Of a stretch of DNA of 64,000 nt, positions 9,941-17,122 are shown piece by piece. A program made the position numbers and the translations under genes. The stretch is from CAWEBF01 sp963807235. Its GTDB lineage: Bacteria; Acidobacteriota; Vicinamibacteria; Vicinamibacterales; UBA2999. The DNA is taken from assembly GCA_963807235.1 (NCBI GenBank), contig CAWEBF010000035.1:208392-272391 (forward strand), given 5' to 3'. Position 1 is the stretch's first letter. Each line of letters begins with the position of its first letter. The notes beneath the pieces are model-generated. The model was not told where the DNA came from. It ran no database searches and was given only the letters and a program-made list of their open reading frames with translations.

Positions 9941-10670
9941 GCATGCCGGCTTCGCGGATGGGATCGACGGCCTCGGACACCACGTGTCCGATCGCCGCCA
10001 TGCCGAACCGGTATTTCGACGCGGGCGACGGGCTGAGCGCGAACTCCTCGACCAGCCGCTTGAACGTGGCTGGCAGGTAGCCCCTGAACTTCAGCTCCAG
10101 GATGAGCCGCGGCTCGGCGATGGGCACGCCCAGCTCGTCGCTGAACTGCACGCCGTCGATGGCGTGCGACGCGAATCGAGTCGTCGAGCGTCAACCGTGC
10201 GGGGCCGCCGTCGTCGATGACGCCTCGGGCCGTGCGGTGATAGGACACCTGGCACGTGGGACGCAGGCCCCGGGCCTCGAGGCGGCGAAGGAACCAGCCG
10301 CCTGGCCAGTCGGCGCCTGCCGCTCCGCCTTCGAGCGCGGCCAGTTGCTCGAGATCCACTTTCGTGCGGCGCTTCGCCACCAGCCGGGGCCGCCGCAGCT
10401 TTCGCTCCAGGAACGCGAAGTCGCCGCCGGAGTACCGCCGGATGCGGTACTTCGCCCTCCCGTAGGAACCATTGCCGCCGCAGGACGTCGAACGTGGGCG
10501 TGTCGAAGTACAGGCTGCTGATCAGGTACTCGTCGCCGAAGGGTCCGGTGCCATGGGGATCGGCGTCCAGATTGCCCCGCGCCCAGCGCCGGATCTCGTC
10601 GGCCAGACCGGCCTCGACAAGGAATTTGATCTCAGAGGCGCGCGCCCGCGTTTCCCGAGAATCGGTCCAT
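9933..10670 (-). CDS. VTC-domain polyphosphate polymerase-like protein (three frameshifts)
   Basis: Tunnel-type VTC domain, the catalytic fold of the yeast vacuolar polyphosphate polymerase. After re-joining the frames, the motifs appear in order: EIKFLVEAGLADEIRRW, DEYLISSLYFDTP, KYRIRRYSGGDFAFLERK, AKRRTKV, SYHRTARG, RLTLDDSIR and LILELKF. The basic strands and the acidic ELK of the triphosphate tunnel are therefore all present. The probable start is ATG 10670, with no clear SD. Breaks are near 10640, 10460 and 10180. First gene of the operon with DUF4956 and two CotH genes. The product is probably polyphosphate or another phosphoanhydride polymer made at the membrane; this is inferred from the family. 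Confidence 0.8.
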
Positions 10671-10798
10671 AGGAGGCTCAGAGTAACCTAATAGCTAGCG
10701 GGGCCGTGTCAACAATTTGCAAAATAGTTCGCTTCCATACCTCCATAAACGCCGCGCGGGCGGTCCCGTACTCCCCCCCAGGGCGCCGGTCTCGGCCG
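10671..10798. promoter_or_regulatory. Divergent intergenic region between the VTC operon and metK
   Basis: On the minus strand TTGACA (10708-10713) is followed after 16 nt by TAGGTT, a weak candidate promoter for the VTC operon. No repeats or open frames of interest are visible in this stretch. Confidence 0.3.
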
Positions 10799-10828
10799 TT
10801 GACACTCTTTGGCACAGCGACTGATACT
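10799..10828 (+). promoter_or_regulatory. metK promoter
   Basis: Consensus -35 TTGACA (10799-10804), an 18-nt spacer and -10 GATACT (10823-10828, four of six matches) with an upstream TG. The predicted start near 10835 places the pseudoknot leader at the very 5' end of the transcript. Confidence 0.6.
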
Positions 10829-10840
10829 AAAGGGTCGTTC

Positions 10841-10937
10841 GTGCGGCGATTTCAACGACTTGATGGGCCGCACACGCCGGCGCCGCCGGCTGCTCTGTCT
10901 AAGTCGCGTACAACCCGCGACCGTCGCGGGTTTTTTT
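10841..10937 (+). ncRNA. SAM-II/SAM-V-like riboswitch with antiterminator and terminator upstream of metK
   Basis: An H-type pseudoknot can be drawn. P1 pairs GTGCGGC (10841-10847) with GCCGCAC (10867-10873). The loop opens with GATTT as in SAM-II. P2 pairs CGACTT (10856-10861) with AAGTCG (10901-10906), extendable by a G-U. The loop between P1 and the P2 3' strand carries an extra hairpin GCCGG/CCGGC (10876-10890). Downstream, GTCGCG (10903-10908) can pair with CGCGAC (10916-10921) as antiterminator, competing with the terminator AACCCGCGA/TCGCGGGTT (10912-10932) plus T7 (10931-10937). P2 formation would free the terminator and lower metK. The pairing order equals SAM-II; the A-rich loop of SAM-II is not evident. 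Confidence 0.6.
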
Positions 10938-10947
10938 GTGGAGTGTT

Positions 10948-12111
10948 ATGGCCAATAGATACATTTTTTCCTCGGAATCGGTCGGCGAGGGTCATCCGGA
11001 CAAGGTCGCCGACACGATCTCCGACGCGGTCCTGGATGCGTGCCTCGCGCAGGACAAATTCAGCCGCGTCGCCTGCGAAACCTTCGTGAAGTCGAACGTC
11101 GTCGTGATCGGCGGCGAGATCACGACCAAGGCAAAACTCGACTTCGAAAAGATCGCGCGTGAGAGCATCCGCGAGATCGGCTACGTCAACGACGACGACG
11201 TGTTCCATGCCGACAAGGTGTTCATCAACATGATGGTCACGCAGCAGTCGCCCGACATCTCGCAGGGCGTGGACGCAAAGAAGGCCGCCGGCAAGAAGAC
11301 CGCCAAGCAGGGCGCGGGCGATCAGGGGTTGATGTTCGGCTACGCCAGCAACGAGACGCCCGAGCTGATGCCCGCCCCGATCATGTTCGCGCACCGCCTG
11401 GGCCGCGAGCTGACCCGCATCCGCAAGAGCGGCGCGGTGCCGTGGCTGCGGCCCGACGCCAAGTCACAGGTCTCGGTGATCTACGAGAACGACAAGCCGG
11501 TGGGCATCGCCAACGTCGTGATCTCCACGCAGCACGCGGCCGACGTCTCCCACAAGGAGATCGAGAAGTTCTGCATCGAGAACGTGATCAAGAAGGTGCT
11601 GCCGGCCAAGCTCCTGAACGCCAAGACCGAGTTCCTGATCAACCCGACCGGCCGCTTCGTAGTCGGCGGACCGCAGGGCGACACGGGGCTGACCGGCCGC
11701 AAGATCATCGTGGACAGCTACGGCGGCATGGGCCGTCACGGCGGCGGCGCGTTCTCGGGCAAGGATCCGACGAAGGTGGACCGCAGCGCGGCCTACATGG
11801 GCCGCTGGGTGGCCAAGAACATCGTGGCGGCCAAGCTGGCGCAGCGCTGCGAGGTGCAGTTCGCCTACGCCATCGGCCACCCCGATCCGGTGAGCGTGCA
11901 CATCGACACCTTCGGCACGGCCAGCGTGCCGGATTCGAAGATCACGCGAGCGGTCAACAGGGTGTTCAGCTTCCAGCCGTCGGACATCATCGACCAGCTG
12001 AACCTGCGCCGCCCGATCTACTCGCTGACGACCAACTACGGCCACTTCGGCAAGAAGGGCCTGACGTGGGAAGAGACGAACAAGACGGGCGCTCTGCTGA
12101 AAGCACTCTAA
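10948..12111 (+). CDS. metK: S-adenosylmethionine synthetase
   Basis: Makes S-adenosylmethionine from methionine and ATP in the cytoplasm. ATG 10948 (MANRYIFSSESVGEGHPDK) gives the canonical N-terminus; GGAG lies four bases upstream, just after the terminator T-tract. Motifs: GEGHPDK (ATP/K+ site), GAGDQGLMFGYA, NPTGRFVVGGPQGDTGLTGRK and the P-loop-like GGGAFSGKDPTKVDRS. It is complete and unbroken at 387 residues. There is a small lysine-rich insert (DAKKAAGKKTAKQ) ahead of GAGDQG. It has its own promoter and a riboswitch-like leader; the lipoprotein gene converges on its stop codon. Confidence 0.97.
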   Translation: MANRYIFSSESVGEGHPDKVADTISDAVLDACLAQDKFSRVACETFVKSNVVVIGGEITTKAKLDFEKIARESIREIGYVNDDDVFHADKVFINMMVTQQSPDISQGVDAKKAAGKKTAKQGAGDQGLMFGYASNETPELMPAPIMFAHRLGRELTRIRKSGAVPWLRPDAKSQVSVIYENDKPVGIANVVISTQHAADVSHKEIEKFCIENVIKKVLPAKLLNAKTEFLINPTGRFVVGGPQGDTGLTGRKIIVDSYGGMGRHGGGAFSGKDPTKVDRSAAYMGRWVAKNIVAAKLAQRCEVQFAYAIGHPDPVSVHIDTFGTASVPDSKITRAVNRVFSFQPSDIIDQLNLRRPIYSLTTNYGHFGKKGLTWEETNKTGALLKAL

Positions 12112-12638
12112 GCGCGCGCCAGTTGGTAGTCGTGGTAGTGTAAAGCTCTAAAAACCTCGTACCAGCGGCGGTGACGGGCTGTCACCGCCTGCTGGACGAT
12201 TCCCGCCTGCGCGCCCAGCGCACGCGCCTTCACGTCATCGACCCCAAACCGGGATGCGGCGGCCTGGACGTTGCCTTCGAGGGTTTTCACCTGGCCCTCG
12301 CTCAATTCACGCGCTGCGATCGCCACGTAGACATGCTCGAGCAGCGGGGCCACCGCCGCTTCCGACGGCTTGGTGGCCACCACCGCATCGATAATCTGCG
12401 CGGCCAGTTCCTTCACGGGGGCCTCCGCTTCGGGGACCTTGATGAAAACCGTCAGGTCGTCCACGAAGTCCTGGCGCGCCTGCGGATCGCCGTTCACCAC
12501 GCCGCTCAGGTCGCGCCCCAGGTCGCCCAACTGGTTGGGCACGTCGTCGGCCTTGGCGTCGGGCATGGGTCCGTCGGCCATGCGGCACGCGGCCGATAGC
12601 GTTGCGCAGAGGCACAGGATCAACAGCAGCCGGCTCAT
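12108..12638 (-). CDS. Small lipoprotein of unknown function
   Basis: 176 residues. MSRLLLILCLCATLSAAC ends in a lipobox (LSAAC), so Cys18 should be lipidated and the protein anchored to a membrane. The mature part is helical and charged (QLGDLGRDLSGVV, EAPVKELAAQIIDAVVATKP, HVYVAIAARELSEGQVKTLEGN) with no recognised domain. It overlaps the metK stop codon by 4 nt (convergent) and lies 66 nt downstream of modC, so it may be read through from the mod operon. Confidence 0.65.
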   Translation of the reverse strand: MSRLLLILCLCATLSAACRMADGPMPDAKADDVPNQLGDLGRDLSGVVNGDPQARQDFVDDLTVFIKVPEAEAPVKELAAQIIDAVVATKPSEAAVAPLLEHVYVAIAARELSEGQVKTLEGNVQAAASRFGVDDVKARALGAQAGIVQQAVTARHRRWYEVFRALHYHDYQLARA

Positions 12639-12704
12639 GGCCCACCAGACTGACCTGAGCGAGCCGCCGATGGGGTCAAGCGCTCCAGGCTCAGGCTCCG
12701 GCTG

Positions 12705-13364
12705 TCAGACGAGGACTCGCTCCGCTGGTCCGGCGGCGGCGACGGTGCCGCTGTCGAGCACGACGGCGTAGTCGGCGATCGCGGTGGCTTCGTCGCTCAC
12801 GTGGGTCACGTAGACCATCGGGATCTGGAGTGTGTCGCGCACGTCCACGAGCATCTCCAGCACGGTGCGCTTCATGGCCCTGTCCAGGGCCGCCAGCGGT
12901 TCGTCCAGCAGCAGGATGGCGGGCTTGGACGCCAGGGCACGGGCCAGCGCGACACGCTGGCGCTCGCCGCCGGAAAGGTCCGTGACGGGCCGCGCGATGA
13001 GATGACCGATGGCCAGGCGCTCGACCACCGGCTCCATGGTGGTCCAGTCCGCCGCCGGGGCGCCGTACATGATGTTGCGGCGGACGTCGAGATGGGGAAA
13101 GAGCAGCGCGTCCTGCGGCACATAGCCCACGCGCCTGTGCCGCGTGGGCACGTCCACGCCGGCCGCTGCGTCGAACAGCACGTGACCGCCGATGGCGACG
13201 CGCCCTCGTTTCGGCCGTCGAATGCCCGCGATCACCTCGAGCACCGACGTCTTGCCCGAGCCCGACGGTCCGTAGAGCGCCAGCGCGCGGACGTCGCAGG
13301 ACACGGCAAAGTCCAGCCGGAACGCGCCCTGGGCAATCGAAACCGAGATGTCGAAGGCCGCCAT
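12705..13364 (-). CDS. modC: Molybdate ABC transporter ATP-binding protein, without TOBE domain
   Basis: ATPase of the molybdate importer. Walker A GPSGSGKTS, Q loop in VGYVPQDALLFPHLDV, signature LSGGERQRVALARAL, Walker B ILLLDEPLAALD and switch His in YVTHVSDEA are all present. ATG 13364 (MAAFDISVS). It has only 219 residues, whereas typical ModC has about 350 including a C-terminal molybdate-binding TOBE domain, which is absent here; the stop at 12705 appears genuine. Last gene of modABC on the minus strand, 11 nt after modB. Confidence 0.9.
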   Translation of the reverse strand: MAAFDISVSIAQGAFRLDFAVSCDVRALALYGPSGSGKTSVLEVIAGIRRPKRGRVAIGGHVLFDAAAGVDVPTRHRRVGYVPQDALLFPHLDVRRNIMYGAPAADWTTMEPVVERLAIGHLIARPVTDLSGGERQRVALARALASKPAILLLDEPLAALDRAMKRTVLEMLVDVRDTLQIPMVYVTHVSDEATAIADYAVVLDSGTVAAAGPAERVLV

Positions 13365-13375
13365 CAGGGCTAGCG

Positions 13376-14035
13376 TCAAGACGTCTGGCGCGCCAGCCGG
13401 TTCGACACGAAGATGGCGCCGCAGGCCAGGATCATCGACAGCACCAGCACCGCCAGCGCCTTGTCGTCCTGGCCCGTTTCGATGAACGAGTACAGGCCGA
13501 CGGCCAGGGTCTGCGTGCGTCCCGGGATCCCGCCGGCGACGACGATCGTGGCGCCGAACTCGCCGAGCGCTCGCGAGAATCCGAGAATCGCGCCGGCCAG
13601 GATGGTCTTCGCCGACAGGGGAATCGTGATGGTGGTGAAGACGCGCCACGGGCCGGCACCGAGCGTCTCGGCCATCTGTTCGTGGCGGCGCGTGACCTGC
13701 TCGAAGCCCGCGCGGGCCGTTCGCACCAGGAGCGGCAGCCCCATCACCGCCATGGCCAGCACCACCGCCGCCGGCGTGAACACCACCTCGATGCCCACGG
13801 CCTCGAGTGCGCGGCCGAGCGGCCCTCGCCTGCCAAACAGCCACAACAGCATCAAGCCGGTGGCCACGGGGGGCAGCACCAGCGGAAGGGAGACGAACGT
13901 CTCGACGACGGTCTTGCCGCGGAAGTCGCGCCGCGCAAGCACCCATGCGAGCGCGACGCCCGGCACCAGCATGACCGCCGTGGCGACAAGGGCCGTCACC
14001 GCCGTGAAGGCCGCGAGGTCCCACACGCTCGTCAT
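13376..14035 (-). CDS. modB: Molybdate ABC transporter permease
   Basis: Inner-membrane permease of the molybdate importer, 219 residues and five to six membrane segments (AAFTAVTALVATAVMLVPGVALAWV, FVSLPLVLPPVATGLMLLWLF, VVLAMAVMGLPLLVRTA, LAVLVLSMILACGAIFV). The EAA loop that docks the ATPase is seen as MAETLGAGPWRVFTTITIPLS and FSRALGEFGATIVVAG. ATG 14035 overlaps the modA stop as ATGA, so modA and modB are translationally coupled. Confidence 0.93.
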   Translation of the reverse strand: MTSVWDLAAFTAVTALVATAVMLVPGVALAWVLARRDFRGKTVVETFVSLPLVLPPVATGLMLLWLFGRRGPLGRALEAVGIEVVFTPAAVVLAMAVMGLPLLVRTARAGFEQVTRRHEQMAETLGAGPWRVFTTITIPLSAKTILAGAILGFSRALGEFGATIVVAGGIPGRTQTLAVGLYSFIETGQDDKALAVLVLSMILACGAIFVSNRLARQTS

Positions 14036-14819
14036 CGGGATTTTCGGCTGGCAGCCAGGGGAGGCGCGAAGCCCGCCCGCTGCATCAGCGACGCGACTTC
14101 GGGGGACCGCAGGAACCGGAGCAGACGGTCGGCGGCGGCCGGATTGGGCGCATCGCGCACGGCAACGGCCGCGTAGCGGATGGCGGGGCCTTCTTCGTGC
14201 GGCACCCGCCAGGCCACCCGCGACCGCTTCGCAACCGCCGCGTCGGTGCGGTACACGACGGCTGCGTCCACGGCGCCAGACTCCACGGCCGCCAGCGCCA
14301 GGCGCACGCTGCCGGTCGGCACCACCTTGGGCTGCAGCGTGGCCCACAGGCCGATGCGCGTCAGAGTACTCCTTGGCGTAGACACCGGCGGGCACGCCAG
14401 CCGGATCGCCCACGGCGATGCGGCGCACCTTCGGGTCCACGAGGCCCTGGATCGACGTCCAGGCGGACGGCCGGTCGTCGGGAACGACCACGACCAGCTG
14501 GTTCGACGCGAGCTCCACCCGCGATCCAGCGCGCACCAGGTGCGCCCAGCTGGTCGATCTGGCGATCGTCGGCGCTGACGACGACGTCCACCGGCGCGCC
14601 GGCCTGCACCTGTCGAACGAGCGCGTTCGACGCGCCGAGGTTCAGGACCACGCGGGCGCGATCCCGCGCTTCGAAGGCGCGGGCCACTTCCGTGAACACC
14701 TCGCCGAGGCTCGAGGCCGCGGACACCAGCACCTCTTCCGGGCGGCCTTGCCGGGCTTCGGCCGGCCAGAAGGCGCAGAGGGCGAGAAGCAGAGCGATTG
14801 TCGATTTCGGCCGGTTCAA
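14032..14819 (-). CDS. modA: Molybdate-binding periplasmic protein (two frameshifts)
   Basis: Substrate-binding protein of the molybdate importer. The probable start is TTG 14819, giving MNRPKSTIALLLALCAFWPA, a signal peptide. Family motifs: VLVSAASSLGEVFTEVARAFEA, NLGASNALVRQVQAGAPVDV, VVSADDRQIDQL, LVVVVPDD and VRRIAVGDPAGVPAGVYAKEY, then ALAAVESGAVDAAVVYRTDA and a C-terminal helix to the stop at 14032. Frame changes near 14540 and 14370 split the gene into three frames, but the protein is collinear with ModA throughout. About 262 residues. First gene of modABC; no ModE gene is in the window. Confidence 0.85.
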
Positions 14820-14851
14820 GTCGATCCCGAGGTCGATCTTAACCGACTCAT

Positions 14852-14903
14852 AGGCCCAAGGCTCCGGGCCCCGGGCTCCAGGCCCACCCAGGCCCCAGGC
14901 CGG
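14852..14903. repeat. 7-bp-period array, GGCTCCR/GGCCCCA type
   Basis: Units include GGCTCCG GGCCCCG GGCTCCA GGCCCA and, after a short break, GGCCCCA GGCCGG. It fills the gap between the DUF1080 gene and modA. Confidence 0.55.
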
Positions 14904-14905
14904 CC

Positions 14906-15487
14906 CTAGAGCGTCCTGACCCGGACGTTCCTGAACTTCACGGTGCCGGCGCCGTACTGCAGGGCAATCGGCCCGCGCGCGTGCTTGGTGTCGTCCATGT
15001 CCACCATCTTCATGCCGTTGAGGACGACGGTGAGCTTGGTCCCCCGCGCGGTGATGTCGAAGCTGTTCCACTTCCCGCCCGTCATCACCACGCTGGCCGG
15101 CTTGGCCACGTCCACGATGCCGCCGGTGCGGAACGACTGGTCCGGGCGCTTGTCGTAGATGTTCACCTCGTAGGAATTCGCCGCGGTGATGGTCTTCGGG
15201 TCCTGGCATCGGATGAAGACGCCGCTGTTGGCGTCGTCGGTCACCCAGAAGTCCAGCGTGATCTGAAAGTCCCCATAGGGAACGGGCGTCACGAGGAACC
15301 CGGTGCCTTTGTTGGCCTGCACCACGCCGTCAACCACTTCCCAATTGGCGTCGCCGACGACGTTCCAGCCCTTCAAGCTGCCGTCGAGGAGCGTGGTCCA
15401 GGCCCCGCCCTGGGCACTGGTGGTGGGCGCCAAGGTGGTCAGCCCGATGAGGAGCGTCCCCAGGACCAGAGCAGTCGTGCGCGTCAT
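14906..15487 (-). CDS. DUF1080 (3-keto-disaccharide hydrolase fold) secreted protein
   Basis: 193 residues. ATG 15487 is preceded by GGAGG. Signal peptide at residues 1-25 (LVLGTLLIGLTTLAPTTSA). The rest is a single jelly-roll DUF1080 domain, recognised by GWNVVGDANWEVVDGVV, DFQITLDFWVTDDANSGVFIR, SYEVNIYDKR, GKWNSFDITARGTKLTVVLNG and GPIALQYGAGTVKFRNVRV. Members cleave or bind keto-glycosides and are common in soil Acidobacteriota and Planctomycetes. The exact substrate is unknown. It stands alone between modA and the his leader region. Confidence 0.85.
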   Translation of the reverse strand: MTRTTALVLGTLLIGLTTLAPTTSAQGGAWTTLLDGSLKGWNVVGDANWEVVDGVVQANKGTGFLVTPVPYGDFQITLDFWVTDDANSGVFIRCQDPKTITAANSYEVNIYDKRPDQSFRTGGIVDVAKPASVVMTGGKWNSFDITARGTKLTVVLNGMKMVDMDDTKHARGPIALQYGAGTVKFRNVRVRTL

Positions 15488-15599
15488 ATACCCTCCGTGA
15501 ACCGAGACAGGACCGTCGCCGCCGTGTGCGCGGATTATAGGCGAACGGACCGCCGGACACTTGCGGTCCCTCGACGGTTTCGGGTAGCCTTGAAAGCTC

Positions 15600-15683
15600 A
15601 TGGTTGGTTCGGTTCGCCACGCGCATCACCATCACCACGGCCACCGGGGCCGTCTGGCCGGACTGCGCGCACACGTGAACTGA
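15600..15683 (+). CDS. hisL: his operon leader peptide (eight His in 27 residues)
   Basis: A 27-codon frame from ATG 15600 to TGA 15681-15683. It encodes MVGSVRHAHHHHHGHRGRL and ends AGLRAHVN. Five consecutive His codons (15624-15638) plus three others make it a classic attenuation sensor for histidyl-tRNA. An intrinsic terminator follows at 15715-15743 and hisI at 15809. A hairpin TGAACTG/CAGTTCA (15676-15695) sits on the leader stop. Ribosome stalling at the His run would favour readthrough into hisIGDBHF. Confidence 0.85.
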   Translation: MVGSVRHAHHHHHGHRGRLAGLRAHVN

Positions 15684-15714
15684 TTTCCCAGTTCAGCACC
15701 AACGCGAAACGCAG

Positions 15715-15743
15715 CCCCGCCGGACGAGATGGCGGGGTTTTTT
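15715..15743 (+). terminator. his attenuator terminator
   Basis: Stem CCCCGCC (15715-15721) with GGCGGGG (15731-15737), 9-nt loop, followed by six T. It lies between the His-rich leader peptide and hisI. An alternative pairing of CGGGGC (15645-15650) with GCCCCG (15714-15719) could act as antiterminator. Confidence 0.8.
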
Positions 15744-15808
15744 GTTGTACGGCCACAGGCATCTCGGGCCTGGAAGCCGGAGGCCGGAGCCGGCGAGGGA
15801 ACGAGGAC

Positions 15809-16135
15809 ATGGACTTCACGAAACTCGACGGCCTGATACCCGCGGTGGTCCAGGACCACGTGAGCGGCGAGGTGCTGATGGTGGGCTTCATGAACGCGGA
15901 GGCCTGGGACATCACGAAGCAGACGGGCTACGTGACGTTCTTCAGCCGCACGCGCAACAAGCTGTGGACGAAGGGCGAAACCTCCGGCAACCGCCTCGCG
16001 GTGCGCGAGGCCTTCGTCGACTGCGACGACGACACCGTGCTGGTGAAGGCGGAGCGCCTCGGCGATGGCAACGTGTGCCACACGGGCGACCGCACCTGCT
16101 TCTCGAAGCGCGCGGAAGGAGTCACCATCCCATGA
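15809..16135 (+). CDS. hisI: Phosphoribosyl-AMP cyclohydrolase
   Basis: Third step of histidine synthesis, opening the purine ring of PR-AMP. ATG 15809 (MDFTKLDGLIPAVVQD), 108 residues, complete. Signature motifs: EVLMVGFMNAEAW, TFFSRTRNKLWTKGETSGN, the metal-binding DCDDDT and CHTGDRTCF with its Cys residues. It is the HisI domain only, with no fused HisE (PR-ATP pyrophosphatase). First structural gene after the attenuator; its stop overlaps hisG as ATGA. Confidence 0.95.
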   Translation: MDFTKLDGLIPAVVQDHVSGEVLMVGFMNAEAWDITKQTGYVTFFSRTRNKLWTKGETSGNRLAVREAFVDCDDDTVLVKAERLGDGNVCHTGDRTCFSKRAEGVTIP

Positions 16136-17021
16136 AGCTCAAGCTGGGGCTCCCCAAGGGGTCGCTGCAGGACGCCACGGTTCGCTCTTTGCGCGGGCCG
16201 GGTTCAACGTCTACGTGAGCACGCGGTCCTATTTCCCGTCCATCGACGATCCCGAAATCGAGTGCATGCTGATCCGCGCGCAGGAGATGACGCGCTACGT
16301 GTGCGAGGGGGTGCTCGACGCGGGACTGACCGGCCTCGACTGGGTGGCCGAGCACAAGTACGGCCGCCCCGAGCACACGTGCGCGACGAACCTGGCCGAC
16401 CTGGTCTACTCGAAGCAGAGCTTCGGCAAGGTCGAGATGGGTGCTGGCCGCGCCGGAGGATTCGCGATTCACCAAGCCCACGGATTTCGACGGCGCCGTG
16501 ATCGCGACCGAGCTGGTGCAGGTAACCAAGCACTACTTCGACAACCTGGGCGTGAAGGTGAAGCGCGTGGAGTTCTCGTGGGGCGCCACCGAAGTGAAGC
16601 CGCCGGTACTGGCGGACGCGATCGTGGAGGCCACCGAGACCGGATCCACGCTGCGCGCCAACCGGCTGCGCATCCTGGATACGGTGATGGAGTCGAACAC
16701 GCAGCTCATCGCCAACCAGACGGCGATGGCCGACCCTGGAAGAAGCAGAAGATCGACAACATCGCGCTGCTGCTCAAGGCCGCCATCGAGGCACAGGGCC
16801 GCGTGGGGCTGATGCTGAACGTGAAGCGTACCGACCTGCCGAAGATCCTGGCGCTCCTGCCGGCGCTGCAGCGTCCCACGATCTCGTCGCTGAGCGACGA
16901 GGAATGGGTGGCCGTGAACACGATCATCGAGGAGCGCACCGTGCGCGACATCATTCCGAAGGTGAAGGCGGCGGGGGGACAGGGGATTGTGGAATACCCG
17001 CTGAACAAGATAGTTGTCTAG
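16132..17021 (+). CDS. hisG: ATP phosphoribosyltransferase, long form (three frameshifts)
   Basis: Committed step of histidine synthesis. ATG 16132 (MKLKLGLPKGSLQDATV) overlaps the hisI stop. Motifs: PKGSLQ, DAGLTGLDWV, the PRPP loop IVEATETGSTLRANRL and a C-terminal regulatory domain (LMLNVKRTDLPKILALLPA to GIVEYPLNKIV) as in the long, histidine-inhibited HisG of about 295 residues. Frames change near 16183, 16440 and 16735; the parts join without missing motifs, so these look like sequence errors. The stop TAG 17019-17021 abuts a heptad hairpin. Confidence 0.9.
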
Positions 17022-17111
17022 TTCGTGGTTCGTCGTTCGTGGCTGGTAGTTCCGCCAAGAGCGCTTCTACCCCTGCGGCACCACGAACGACGAACCACGA
17101 ACCACGAACCC
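17021..17111. repeat. Inverted 7-bp-period array (TTCGTGG / CCACGAA) forming a 22-bp hairpin
   Basis: Left arm 17021-17042 (GTTCGTGG TTCGTCG TTCGTGG) and right arm 17081-17102 are perfectly complementary, with a 38-nt loop. The right side continues as another CCACGAA unit. It fills the hisG-hisD gap and could act as a processing or attenuating structure inside the operon. Confidence 0.75.
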
Positions 17112-17122
17112 GAGGAGAGCCA

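Noticed and set aside
10841..10937. SAM-I (S-box) riboswitch before metK
   Set aside because: The four-way junction and kink-turn sequences of SAM-I are not visible; the pairing fits an H-type pseudoknot instead.
15631..15640. His-tag-like vector sequence (run of His codons)
   Set aside because: The run is followed by a terminator and hisI in natural context, with no vector flanks; it is a leader peptide.
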